Source of the DNA: Streptomyces sp. Z26
Lineage (GTDB): Bacteria > Actinomycetota > Actinomycetes > Streptomycetales > Streptomycetaceae
Assembly (NCBI RefSeq): GCF_003665095.1
Contig: NZ_RCHV01000002.1
Location: forward strand, 1,807,501 to 1,871,500
DNA length: 64,000 bases
Direction of reading: 5' to 3'
Below are positions 1 through 8,575 of this stretch, one piece after another; the stretch's first letter is position 1; the number at the start of each line of letters is the position of its first letter. The notes beneath the pieces are model-generated. The model was not told where the DNA came from. It made no database searches and saw nothing but the letters and a program-made list of their open reading frames with translations. Made by a program: the position numbers and the translations under genes.

Positions 1-1277
1 GGGCCCGGGAGGTCGCCGGTACGGAGCCCGGACGGCTTCTGATCATCGGGGCGGCGCTGGCCGCCCTGATCATGGCGTTCGGCGTGACCACCGCGTGGCA
101 GGTGCACGACCGCCGGTCGTCCGCGAGCACCGTCATCGAGCACAGCGAGCCGCTGGCCCGTGACGCCGCCCGCATCTACCGCTCCCTCGCCGACGCCAAC
201 ACCACGGCGTCCACCGGCTTCCTCGCGGGCGGCAACGAGTCGCTCGCCGTACGCAAGCGGTACGAGCAGGACATCCAGATGGCGTCCGAGCTGGTGGCCA
301 AGGCGGCGGCGAACTCGGAGGGCGCCGAGTACGCGCAGTACCAGATCACCATCCTGAACCGGGAACTGCCGCGCTACACGGGCATGGTCGAGTCCGCGCG
401 CGTGAACAACCGGCAGGGCCTCCCGCTGGGCGGCGCCTACCTCCGCTACGCCAACGACCAGATGACGGCGGAGCTGCTGCCCGCCGCCCGCAAGCTCTAC
501 AAGACCGAGATCGACGCGGCGTACGACGACTACCACGGCGCGCGCGAGTGGCCCCTGAGCGCCCTCGGCCTCGGCGTGGTCACCCTCGGCGCGCTCGTGT
601 GGGCCCAACGGCGCCACTACCACCGCACGAACCGCGTCCTCAACCCCGGCCTGGTCGGCGCCACCGTGGTGACCGTGATCACCCTCGGCTGGCTGGTCGG
701 CGGGCACACGATGGCCCGCTCCGACTTCACCGACGCGCACAAGGAGGGTGCCGTCTCGATGAGCATCCTCACCGACGCCTGGACCAACGTGCTCCGGGCG
801 CGCGGCGACGAGAACATCTGGCTCGTCGGGCGCGGCTCCGGCAAGGACTACGACGCGATCTACGAGAAGCGCATGAAGGCCATCGCCGGTGAACGCGGCG
901 AACGCGGCGGGCTGCTCGCCCAGGCGCTCGCCATCGCCGACGACCGCGCGGGCAGCGAACCGGTCCAGGAGGCCATCGCCGGGGTCAACACCTGGCGCGA
1001 GAAGCACCGGGACGCCCGTACGAAGGAGGAGAGCGGGGACTACCAGGACGCGGTGAGCCTGGTGATCGAGTCGAAGGACAGCTCCGAGGAAGCCTTCAAC
1101 AAGGTCGACAAGAAGCTGCGCGAGGCGAGCGTGCACGAGCAGGGCCAGTTCCTGGGCGCGGCCCGGGACGGCCGGGACACCCTGGGCGGCCTGCCGGTCG
1201 GGGCGACCGTACTGGCCGTGCTGGGCGCGCTGGGCGCGCTGCTGGGCATCGGCCGACGGCTCTCGGAGTACCGGTGA
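1..1277 (+). CDS. glnX: GlnX-like four-helix membrane sensor protein (5' end outside window)
   Basis: The frame is open from the left edge (first complete codon at position 3), so the N-terminus lies outside the window; the ATG at 72 falls inside the first membrane helix and is not a likely start. About 425 residues are visible. Four hydrophobic helices are encoded near 44-110, 552-606, 645-710 and 1185-1255, with soluble segments of about 140 residues between helices 1 and 2 and between 3 and 4. No catalytic motif is seen. It is followed at once by a family 3 solute-binding protein and, one gene later, a PknG-type kinase. That is the order of mycobacterial glnX-glnH-pknG, where GlnX relays amino-acid binding by GlnH across the membrane to PknG. 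The assignment rests on topology and context rather than on a sequence motif. Confidence 0.72.
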   Translation, partial: AREVAGTEPGRLLIIGAALAALIMAFGVTTAWQVHDRRSSASTVIEHSEPLARDAARIYRSLADANTTASTGFLAGGNESLAVRKRYEQDIQMASELVAKAAANSEGAEYAQYQITILNRELPRYTGMVESARVNNRQGLPLGGAYLRYANDQMTAELLPAARKLYKTEIDAAYDDYHGAREWPLSALGLGVVTLGALVWAQRRHYHRTNRVLNPGLVGATVVTVITLGWLVGGHTMARSDFTDAHKEGAVSMSILTDAWTNVLRARGDENIWLVGRGSGKDYDAIYEKRMKAIAGERGERGGLLAQALAIADDRAGSEPVQEAIAGVNTWREKHRDARTKEESGDYQDAVSLVIESKDSSEEAFNKVDKKLREASVHEQGQFLGAARDGRDTLGGLPVGATVLAVLGALGALLGIGRRLSEYR

Positions 1278-1300
1278 GGTCGAGGGGAGAGGCGGCGACG

Positions 1301-2380
1301 ATGGGACCGAAACGCAGGGAACGACGCTGGGCCGTCGCGGTCAGCGGGCTGGCGGTGGCCGCCACGGCGCTGGCGCCCGCGCTGCTGCCCGGCGGCACGG
1401 GCGACCGGCCGGACGACCGCGCGGGGCACGGACGCCTCGACGAGGACCCGGGCGGCGAACGGGCCGCGGACGGCGGTACGGACGCGCGGCCCGCGTCCGC
1501 GCCGCGCGCCCCCGCGGCACCCGCCGCGCCGGACGACCCGAAGCCGGAACGCGAGGTCTGCGCGGACGGCAGCGACCCGGCGGCCAGCCTGAAGCCGTCC
1601 GGCGCGGACGGCGAGGCCGTCAAGCGGATCAAGGACCGCGGTCGGCTCGTGGTCGGCGTGGACCAGAACAGCTACCTGTGGGGCTACCGCGACCCGGCCA
1701 CCGGTGACCTCGAAGGCTTCGACATCGACCTGGTCAAGGCCATAGCCGAGGACATACTCGGGGACGACGCGGAGATCACGTACAAGACCATCCCCACCGA
1801 CCAGCGCATCCCGGCCATCCAGGACGGCGAGGTCGACATGGTGGTCCGCACGATGACGATCAACTGCTCGCGCGCCGAGGAGGTCGCGTTCTCCAACGCG
1901 TACTTCGAGAGCGGCCAGCAGCTGCTCGTGCCGCAGAGCAGCCCCATCGACGGGATCAACGAGTCCATCACCCGCAAGCGGATCTGCATCGCCACGGGCT
2001 CCACCGCCGAGGAGGTGCTGAACCGCGAGGAGTACCCGCTGGGCGCGGTGCTGGTGAAGGTCCCCAACCAGCTGGACTGCCTGGTGCGGGTCCAGGTCGG
2101 GGAGGCCGACGCCGTCCTGACCGACAACGCGCTCGGCGCCGGGCAGGCCGCGCAGGACTCGTCGGTGCAACTGGTCGGCGGGCTGGGTTCCATCGAGCCG
2201 TACGGCGTGGCCATGCACAAGGACGACAAGGACCTGGTCCGCCGGGTCAACAAGGTCCTGGATGACTACACCCAGGGCGGCGGGGGCAGCAAGTGGTCAG
2301 CCTCGTACGAGAAGTGGCTCGCGGAGATCATCCCCGACGACGACCCGAAGCCGCCGGCGCCGATCTACAGCGACGACTGA
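1301..2380 (+). CDS. glnH: GlnH-like extracytoplasmic amino-acid-binding protein (SBP family 3)
   Basis: This is a periplasmic-type binding protein of the polar amino acid (ABC family 3) fold. The N-terminus has a basic stretch (KRRERR) and a hydrophobic helix, then a Pro/Ala/Asp-rich linker with no lipobox cysteine, then the binding domain from about nt 1636. Family motifs include GFDIDLVKAIAED, a VDMVV strand and FSNAYFESGQQLLV. No ABC permease or ATPase is nearby, so it is more likely a sensor than a transporter part, as for mycobacterial GlnH, which binds Asp/Glu and signals through GlnX to PknG. I chose ATG 1301 because GAGGGGAGAGG lies 8 nt upstream and the signal peptide is then normal. 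GTG 1274, overlapping the upstream stop, is an alternative. Ligand specificity cannot be read from the sequence. Confidence 0.82.
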   Translation: MGPKRRERRWAVAVSGLAVAATALAPALLPGGTGDRPDDRAGHGRLDEDPGGERAADGGTDARPASAPRAPAAPAAPDDPKPEREVCADGSDPAASLKPSGADGEAVKRIKDRGRLVVGVDQNSYLWGYRDPATGDLEGFDIDLVKAIAEDILGDDAEITYKTIPTDQRIPAIQDGEVDMVVRTMTINCSRAEEVAFSNAYFESGQQLLVPQSSPIDGINESITRKRICIATGSTAEEVLNREEYPLGAVLVKVPNQLDCLVRVQVGEADAVLTDNALGAGQAAQDSSVQLVGGLGSIEPYGVAMHKDDKDLVRRVNKVLDDYTQGGGGSKWSASYEKWLAEIIPDDDPKPPAPIYSDD

Positions 2381-2513
2381 CACGTACGGCGGCACGCGGC
2401 GCGCACGCACGGTGTGCGCCGCGCGGACGGCGTACGGCGGTGTGCGGCGGCGCGGCAGGGCCGCGGCAGGAAGCCCGACGGAGACAGTCCCGACGGAGAC
2501 AGTGAGGTGATCG

Positions 2514-3830
2514 ATGGGGCCCTCGGGACCCACCGGCCCGGTGATGAGCCGGGAGGAGGCGGACCGCGCCCTGGCGCGGCTGGACGCCGAGCACGAGGCC
2601 GTCGAGACCACCCTGTTGTCGCTCCAGGACCACGCCGGTCGCCGTCTGCTGGAGGGCGCCGACCTCACCGGCACCACCGCGCGCCGCTGGGCCGAGGCGG
2701 AGCGCGTGATGACGGTGCTGTGGACGGCGTACGACGTCTACGCCCGTGCCCTGCACCACGCCCGTGAGCTGCGCGCCCGCCGCCGCTGGCCCAGCCGCGA
2801 CGACCTGGCGGAGCTGACCGCGCTGCTGCGCGGCAGGCACACGCTGTCCGTACCCGCCCCGGACGGGCCCGCCCCGGACGGCGACGCGGGCACCGCGGAC
2901 CCGGACGAGGAGCTGACGCTCGGCGGGCTCGTCGCCCGCATGAACGCCGGGTACGCGCGCGCCCTGGACGTCGTCGCCGCCGCCGACTCCGTGTGGTCCG
3001 CGCTGCCCGCCCGGATAGACCTGCTGGCGGAGGAGTTGCAGCGCGTCCGCTCGCTGGCGCACTCCGTCGGGGTGCGTCCGGGCGAGCACCCGTCGGGCGA
3101 CGAGCTGGACGACATCACGGACGAACTGACCGGGCTGCGCGCCGAGGTGCTGCGCGACCCGCTCGCGTTCTGGACGGCGGACGGGGGCAGTTCGGCGCCG
3201 GGCGTGGGCCGTCCGGACACCACGCGGTACGACGCGGCGGCGCGCGCCCTGGAGGACGTACGGCGGGAGATCGACGCCGTCCTCACCGTCCGGCAGGACG
3301 CGGAGCAGCGGCTGATGAGCCTGCGTGACATCCTGTCCCGCGCGGACCGCACGCTGGCGGAGGCACGTTCGGCGCGCGGCGAGGTGCTGGCGAAGATCGC
3401 CGCGTCCGAGGTGCCCGCGGTGAGCGGACCGCCGACGGCGCTCCAGGAGCAGCTGGTGCGCGCCGCCGACTACCGCAGGCACGCCCAGTGGCACCGGTTG
3501 TCCCCGCTGCTGGAGAGCCTGGAGCAGCGGGCGGAGGACGAGTTGGAACGGGCTCGCGCCTCGCTCTCCGCCGTGACCGCGCCGCTGGCGGTCAGGGCGG
3601 AGCTGCGTGGCCGACTCGACGCGTACCGTGCCAGGGTGTCCCGGCACGGCCTGGCCGAGGACCGGATGCTGATGGAGCGGTACGACGTCGCACGCCGCAT
3701 GCTGTGGAGCGCGCCGTGTGACCTACGGGCGGCGGAGGACGCCGTACTGCGCTACCAGCGGGCGGCGCAGGAGATCCTGGTACCCCGGCAGGGCGGAGCC
3801 GCCCGAGCCGATCACAGGGGGGAAGCATGA
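2514..3830 (+). CDS. Coiled-coil protein of the PknG operon, unknown function
   Basis: A 438-aa soluble protein with no recognised catalytic motif, signal peptide or membrane helix. It is rich in Glu, Arg, Leu and Ala with long heptad-like helices around residues 10-60, 240-330 and 340-430, separated by Asp/Pro/Gly-rich turns. The start is ATG 2514, with GAGGTGA immediately upstream; a GTG/ATG pair at 2541-2544 is a weaker alternative. Its stop overlaps the kinase start (ATGA), so the two are probably translationally coupled. Its place between the GlnX/GlnH sensor and PknG suggests a scaffold or an adaptor that brings the kinase to the membrane, which is inference. The mycobacterial operon has no gene at this position. 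Confidence 0.8.
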   Translation: MGPSGPTGPVMSREEADRALARLDAEHEAVETTLLSLQDHAGRRLLEGADLTGTTARRWAEAERVMTVLWTAYDVYARALHHARELRARRRWPSRDDLAELTALLRGRHTLSVPAPDGPAPDGDAGTADPDEELTLGGLVARMNAGYARALDVVAAADSVWSALPARIDLLAEELQRVRSLAHSVGVRPGEHPSGDELDDITDELTGLRAEVLRDPLAFWTADGGSSAPGVGRPDTTRYDAAARALEDVRREIDAVLTVRQDAEQRLMSLRDILSRADRTLAEARSARGEVLAKIAASEVPAVSGPPTALQEQLVRAADYRRHAQWHRLSPLLESLEQRAEDELERARASLSAVTAPLAVRAELRGRLDAYRARVSRHGLAEDRMLMERYDVARRMLWSAPCDLRAAEDAVLRYQRAAQEILVPRQGGAARADHRGEA

Positions 3831-6800
3831 GCGAAACGCCGGACGCGCCGAAGAGGCGGTGCCAGCGCCCGGGTTGCACCGGTGTCTACGAGGACATGGG
3901 CGAGGGCGAGCTGTACTGCGACACGTGCGGTCTCGCACCCGTCGTCTCGCCGGAGGGCCTGATCGGCTCGGCGCCGACGGGGCGCTCCGTGGCGCGCGGC
4001 GGCCTCCTGCCGGGTTCGTCGTCGATCCCGTCGTCGCGTACGTCGGCGCCGTCGTCGCGGTCCTCCTCGCAGTCGTCGCAGTCGTCGTCCCGCTCGTCGC
4101 ACTCGGTGCGCTCGCAGTCGTCGCGCCGCTCCGTGTCGGGTCGGCTGTCCCGTTCGCTGTCGCACGGCGTCGGGTCCGGGCGGCAGGTGTCGGTCTCGGT
4201 GCGCAGTTCCCCGTCGCGCACGGTCGGCTCGGTGCGGGCCCGGATGGGCGTGGGCCTGGTGACGGTGCCGGACGTGCCGCGCGCCGACCCCGGCACGGTG
4301 GTGCTGCCCAACCCCGAGGTGCCGGAGCGCAAGCGCTTCTGCAGCATCAGCGACTGCGGCGCGCCCGTCGGCCGTACCCGGGGTGACCGGGCGGGGCGTA
4401 CGGAGGGCTTCTGCACCAAGTGCGGCAACCCGTACTCCTTCGTGCCGAAGCTCCGCAAGGGCGACATGGTGCACGGGCAGTACGAGATCGTCGGCTGTCT
4501 CGCGCACGGCGGGCTCGGCTGGATCTACCTCGCGGTCGACCGCGCCGTCTCCGACCGCTGGGTGGTCCTCAAGGGCCTGCTGGACACCGGCGACCAGGAC
4601 GCCATGGCGGCCGCGATCTCCGAGCGGCGCTTCCTGGCGGAGATCGAGCACAACAACATCGTGCGGATCTACAACTTCGTCGAGCACCTGGACCGCCGTA
4701 CGGGCAGCCGCGACGGCTACATCGTCATGGAGTACGTCGGCGGCAAGTCCCTGAAGGAGCTGGCCAACGCCCGCCGTACGTCCGAGGGGCGCCGCGACCC
4801 GCTGCCGGTCGAGCAGGCGTGCGCGTACGGCATCGAGGCCCTGGAGGCTCTCGGCCACCTGCACTCGCGCAACCTGCTGTACTGCGACTTCAAGGTCGAC
4901 AACGCCATCCAGCAGGACAACCAGCTGAAGCTGATCGACCTGGGCGCGGTCCGGCGCATGGACGACGACGACAGCCCGATCTACGGCACCGTGGGCTACC
5001 AGGCGCCCGAAGTCGCGGAGCACGGGCCCTCGGTGGCGTCCGACCTGTACTCGGTGGCGCGCACGCTGGCGGTCCTCACCTTCGACTTCCAGGGCTACAC
5101 GAACGTCTTCGTGGACAGCCTGCCGGAGCCGTCGAACGTCGAGGCGTTCCAGCGGTTCGAGTCGTTCTACCGCTTCCTGGTCCGGGCGACCGACCCGGAC
5201 CCGCACCGCCGGTTCGCCTCGGCAGCCGAGATGTCGGAGCAGCTCACGGGCGTGCTGCGGGAGGTCGTGGCGCTCCAGACGGGCCGCCCGCGACCCTCGG
5301 TGTCGACCCTGCTCGGTCCCGAACTGCGCGTCGTGGACACCGAGTTGCTGGCCGCCACCCGTGGCGACACCTCCACGCTGGGCGGCCGCAAGGCGTCGTC
5401 GCCGCTCTACTGGCTGCGGCGCGGCGGACGCGCCTGGGCCTCGGCCGTCGTGAACGGCACGACCGTCGGCGAGGGGGACGGGACGAAGGGTCAGGACGGC
5501 GCGGAATCGGGCGACGCCACGGCCGAACCGGGCGCCGCGAACGGCGCGAACGGCGCGAACGGCTCCGGCGGTACGGGTCGGGGTGCCACCCCGGGCACCC
5601 CCGCGGCATCCGCCGTACCGCCCGGCGCGGCCGGACAGGGCGCCGTACCGGCGGCGTTCGCCGGTGCCCACCCCGACGGCGGCCCCGCCCCCGGCACCCC
5701 GGCACCCACGCCCCTCTCGCCGCAGGGCGCCGGTACCCCCGTGCCGCTCGCGGCACCGGAGGGCCTCGGGGCGCCCTCGCAGCAGGGCCGCGTCGCCGGG
5801 CGGCACGGCGCGTACGTCGGCACGCCCGCACACGTACGGCTGCCCGGCCGCCCACCGCCCCCGCCCGGCGGCCCGGTCGGCGGGCACGGCAGCACCGGGC
5901 CCCGGCTCGTACCGCTGGAGGCGAGCACCGCCGCCCTCTCGCTGCCGGTGCCGAGGGTGGACACCTCGGACCCCAACGCGGGCTTCCTCGCCGGGATGAT
6001 GACCTCCGCGCCCGCGGAGGTGCTCGCCGCCCTGCGGGACGCCCCGGTGCAGTCCGTCGAACGGCGCCTGCGCGAGCTGCGCGCCCGGCTGGAACTGGCC
6101 ACGCAGGAGGGCCGCCGGGCCGCCGAGCGGGCGCTCGTCGACCTGGAGGCGGAGCACTCAGACGACTGGCGCGTGGTGTGGTACCGCGGCGTCGTCGGCC
6201 TGGTGTCCGGCGACTGGGAGTCGGCGGCGGTCGCGTTCGACGCGATCTACGACGCGTTCCCCGGCGAGCCCGCGCCGAAGCTGGCGCTGGCCATCTGCGC
6301 GGAGGTGCTGGGGCAGCTCGACAACGCCGCCGAGTACTACCGCCTCGTCTGGTCCACCGACCCGTCGTACGTGAGCGCCGCCTTCGGGTTGGCCCGCGTA
6401 CGGCTCTCGGTCGGCCAGCGGCAGGGCGCCGTACAGACGCTGGAGTCCGTACCGGAGGCGTCCATCCACTTCACCGCGGCACGCGTCGCGGCCATCCGCG
6501 CCCGGCTGCGGGAACGCTCCCCCGAGGAGCACCTGCTCGTCGACCTGCACGCGTCCGCGCTCCAGATCGTCCGGCTGCGGGACATCGGGCTGGACGAGCG
6601 GCGCGGTGAGGAACTGACGACCGAGGTGCTGGGCAGAGCGCTGGACTGGGTGCTCGCGGGCCGGAACGGCGCCCCCGGCGGCCCGCACAGGCAGGGCCCG
6701 ACGAGCGGTCTCCTGCTGGGCTGCCGCCTGGAGGAGGAAGCCCTGCGCGCGGGCCTGGAACGTTCGTACCGGAAGCTGGCGCGACTGGCGCTGACCGGTG

Positions 6801-6859
6801 CTGAGAGGATCGAACTGGTGGAACAGGCCAACAGGTTCCGCCCCAGGACGTGGGTGTGA
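3827..6859 (+). CDS. pknG: PknG-type serine/threonine protein kinase with TPR domain
   Basis: Residues 12-35 have two Cys pairs (CQRPGC, CDTCG) and residues 170-200 two more (CSISDCG, CTKCG), which together form the rubredoxin-like metal site expected upstream of the PknG kinase domain. The kinase follows at about 217-480: Gly-rich loop AHGGLGWIYLA, Lys in VVLKGL, catalytic loop YCDFKVDN (a non-RD kinase) and DLG in place of DFG. The conserved PknG junction NAGFLAGMMTSAP leads into TPR-like helices to the C-terminus. Mycobacterial PknG is about 750 aa. The extra length here is a Ser/Arg-rich stretch (about 60-140) and a Gly/Pro/Ala linker (about 540-710). It overlaps the upstream gene by 4 bp. 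In relatives PknG controls glutamate and TCA-cycle flux through an FHA protein, and an FHA gene lies in this operon. Confidence 0.93.
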   Translation: MSETPDAPKRRCQRPGCTGVYEDMGEGELYCDTCGLAPVVSPEGLIGSAPTGRSVARGGLLPGSSSIPSSRTSAPSSRSSSQSSQSSSRSSHSVRSQSSRRSVSGRLSRSLSHGVGSGRQVSVSVRSSPSRTVGSVRARMGVGLVTVPDVPRADPGTVVLPNPEVPERKRFCSISDCGAPVGRTRGDRAGRTEGFCTKCGNPYSFVPKLRKGDMVHGQYEIVGCLAHGGLGWIYLAVDRAVSDRWVVLKGLLDTGDQDAMAAAISERRFLAEIEHNNIVRIYNFVEHLDRRTGSRDGYIVMEYVGGKSLKELANARRTSEGRRDPLPVEQACAYGIEALEALGHLHSRNLLYCDFKVDNAIQQDNQLKLIDLGAVRRMDDDDSPIYGTVGYQAPEVAEHGPSVASDLYSVARTLAVLTFDFQGYTNVFVDSLPEPSNVEAFQRFESFYRFLVRATDPDPHRRFASAAEMSEQLTGVLREVVALQTGRPRPSVSTLLGPELRVVDTELLAATRGDTSTLGGRKASSPLYWLRRGGRAWASAVVNGTTVGEGDGTKGQDGAESGDATAEPGAANGANGANGSGGTGRGATPGTPAASAVPPGAAGQGAVPAAFAGAHPDGGPAPGTPAPTPLSPQGAGTPVPLAAPEGLGAPSQQGRVAGRHGAYVGTPAHVRLPGRPPPPPGGPVGGHGSTGPRLVPLEASTAALSLPVPRVDTSDPNAGFLAGMMTSAPAEVLAALRDAPVQSVERRLRELRARLELATQEGRRAAERALVDLEAEHSDDWRVVWYRGVVGLVSGDWESAAVAFDAIYDAFPGEPAPKLALAICAEVLGQLDNAAEYYRLVWSTDPSYVSAAFGLARVRLSVGQRQGAVQTLESVPEASIHFTAARVAAIRARLRERSPEEHLLVDLHASALQIVRLRDIGLDERRGEELTTEVLGRALDWVLAGRNGAPGGPHRQGPTSGLLLGCRLEEEALRAGLERSYRKLARLALTGAERIELVEQANRFRPRTWV

Positions 6860-6861
6860 CG

Positions 6862-8445
6862 ATGGCACAGGTCGACCAACTGTCCGCCTGCCCGAGCTGT
6901 GCGGAGCCGCCCGAGCAGGGCGACCTCTTCTGCGGCGCGTGCGGCTCGGACCTGCGGACCCCCGCACAGCGGGCCGCGGCGTACGACGACCGCCCGACGG
7001 CGGGGATGAACGACGAGCCGCTGCCGCGGCTCCCCGACGGCCCGGCACCGGGCGCGGCACCCGACGCCGCCGCGCGGCCGGAGAGCCGCAAGTCCGGCGG
7101 CGGTGGGGCGCGCGGCGGCGGGACCGCCCGTACGTCCCGCGGCGACGCGGCGAACCGCGACGCGGCGGCCGGTGGCGTGCCCGCCAACGGCCACGGCACG
7201 TCCGCGCCGGAGCACGCGCACACCTCCACCGAGGCAGACTTCCTCCTCCAGCCCGCCGCGCCGACGGCCCGTACCTCCGCCGAGCGGTCGGAACGCGGGG
7301 ACGACGACGGCCGCGCGCACAGCACCGAGGACTCCGCGACCGGCGCGGACGCCTCGCCCCCGATGCCGCCCCCGCCGCCGCCACGGCCCGCGTCCGCGGC
7401 GCCCCGGCGGTCGTACACACCGCAGCCGTCGCAGGCCGTGGACCCGCGTACGGCGGACCCGCAGGAGTTGCGCGACGACACCCCCGGCCGTACCGCCGAG
7501 CCCTCCGGACCGGCCACGGCCGCCGCCGCGGCGAAGCCCGCCGTCCCGCGCTGCGTCGCCTGCGGCACGGGCGCGATCGACGCCGACGGCTACTGCGAGC
7601 ACTGCGGCCACAAGCAGCCGCAGCCCCGCGACCACATGGAGCACGAGCTGCGCTACGTGGCCGCCGCCAGCGACCGCGGGCTGCGCCACCACCGCAACGA
7701 GGACTTCTTCGCCATCGACGCCCCGGTGATGGCCGACGGCACCACGGCCACCATCGCCGTCGTCTGCGACGGCGTCTCCTCGGCGTCCCGTTCCGACGAG
7801 GCGTCGGCCGCCGCCGCCGAGGCGGCCCGCGCGTCGATGAGCGTGTCCGTTCCGCGCGGCGTGCACACCCAGCAGGCGATGCACGAGGCGCTGCTCGCCG
7901 CGGGCAAGGCCGTCGCGGACCTCGCCACCGACGAGGACGCGGAGTCCCAGCGGAACGCGCCCGCGTGCACCATCGTCAGCGCGGTCACCGCGGGCGGTCT
8001 GCTCACCGTCGGCTGGATCGGCGACAGCCGGGCGTACTGGGTGCCGGAGGACCGTACGTCATCGGCCGCCCGGCTCACCGAGGACGACTCGTGGGCGGCC
8101 CAGATGGTGGCGGCGGGCCTGATGAACGAGGCCGACGCGTACGCCGACCCGCGGGCCCACGCGATCACCGGCTGGCTCGGCGCGGACGCGTACGACCTGG
8201 AGCCGCACACGGCGTCGTTCAAGCCGGAGCAGCCGGGGGTGATCGTGGTGTGCACGGACGGACTGTGGAACTATGCCGAATCAGCGGACGAGATGGCCGC
8301 CGCGGTACCGCCCGACGCCCGTTCACGGCCGATGCGATGCGCTCAGCACCTGGTCGGCTACGCACTGGACGCGGGCGGCCACGACAACGTAACAGTGGCA
8401 CTCGTGCCGTTCCCGGCCCCCGACGAGAGGGCAGGATCGGCCTGA
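6862..8445 (+). CDS. PP2C-family serine/threonine phosphatase with N-terminal zinc ribbons
   Basis: The C-terminal half is a PP2C/PPM phosphatase. Metal-binding and core motifs are SDRGLRHHRNEDFF (about residue 270), VVCDGVSS (300), GWIGDSRAYW (383), VCTDGLWNY (463) and GGHDNVTVALV (505). The N-terminus has a ribbon CPSC-17-CGAC, then about 200 residues of low-complexity Pro/Ala/Arg sequence, then a second ribbon CVAC-CEHC directly before the catalytic domain. It follows pknG without a gap, so it is the natural partner for reversing PknG phosphorylation. GTG 6850 or 6856 would overlap the kinase stop; ATG 6862 is preferred because the family N-terminus begins a few residues before the ribbon. 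No membrane helix is seen, so it is cytoplasmic. Confidence 0.9.
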   Translation: MAQVDQLSACPSCAEPPEQGDLFCGACGSDLRTPAQRAAAYDDRPTAGMNDEPLPRLPDGPAPGAAPDAAARPESRKSGGGGARGGGTARTSRGDAANRDAAAGGVPANGHGTSAPEHAHTSTEADFLLQPAAPTARTSAERSERGDDDGRAHSTEDSATGADASPPMPPPPPPRPASAAPRRSYTPQPSQAVDPRTADPQELRDDTPGRTAEPSGPATAAAAAKPAVPRCVACGTGAIDADGYCEHCGHKQPQPRDHMEHELRYVAAASDRGLRHHRNEDFFAIDAPVMADGTTATIAVVCDGVSSASRSDEASAAAAEAARASMSVSVPRGVHTQQAMHEALLAAGKAVADLATDEDAESQRNAPACTIVSAVTAGGLLTVGWIGDSRAYWVPEDRTSSAARLTEDDSWAAQMVAAGLMNEADAYADPRAHAITGWLGADAYDLEPHTASFKPEQPGVIVVCTDGLWNYAESADEMAAAVPPDARSRPMRCAQHLVGYALDAGGHDNVTVALVPFPAPDERAGSA

Positions 8446-8491
8446 CACCCCAGGGCCGGGGGGACCGGCGACGGGTCAACGGGGGCGGCGT

Positions 8492-8530
8492 GGGGAAACC
8501 GAGAGGGCACAGCTCTCGCCGGTTCTCCCC
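8492..8530 (+). terminator. Intercistronic RNA hairpin between the PP2C and VWA genes
   Basis: Three stacked stems can be drawn: GGGGA/TCCCC at the base, AACC/GGTT, and GAGAG/CTCTC around a 7-nt loop, with a C bulge and a GCC bulge on the 3' side. It sits in the only gap over 100 bp inside the last four genes of the operon and ends 46 nt before the next start. There is no U-tract, so it could be a partial terminator, an RNA-stability element or an attenuator that sets a lower level of the VWA and FHA genes. Confidence 0.5.
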
Positions 8531-8575
8531 CGGTTGCCTCTCTGCCTGCTCACCCCGGAACAGGAGCGGACCACC

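Noticed and set aside
3812..6157. A 781-codon frame on the - strand opposite pknG
   Set aside because: Its translation is Arg/Gly/Ala-rich without any domain, and the + strand carries a full PknG.
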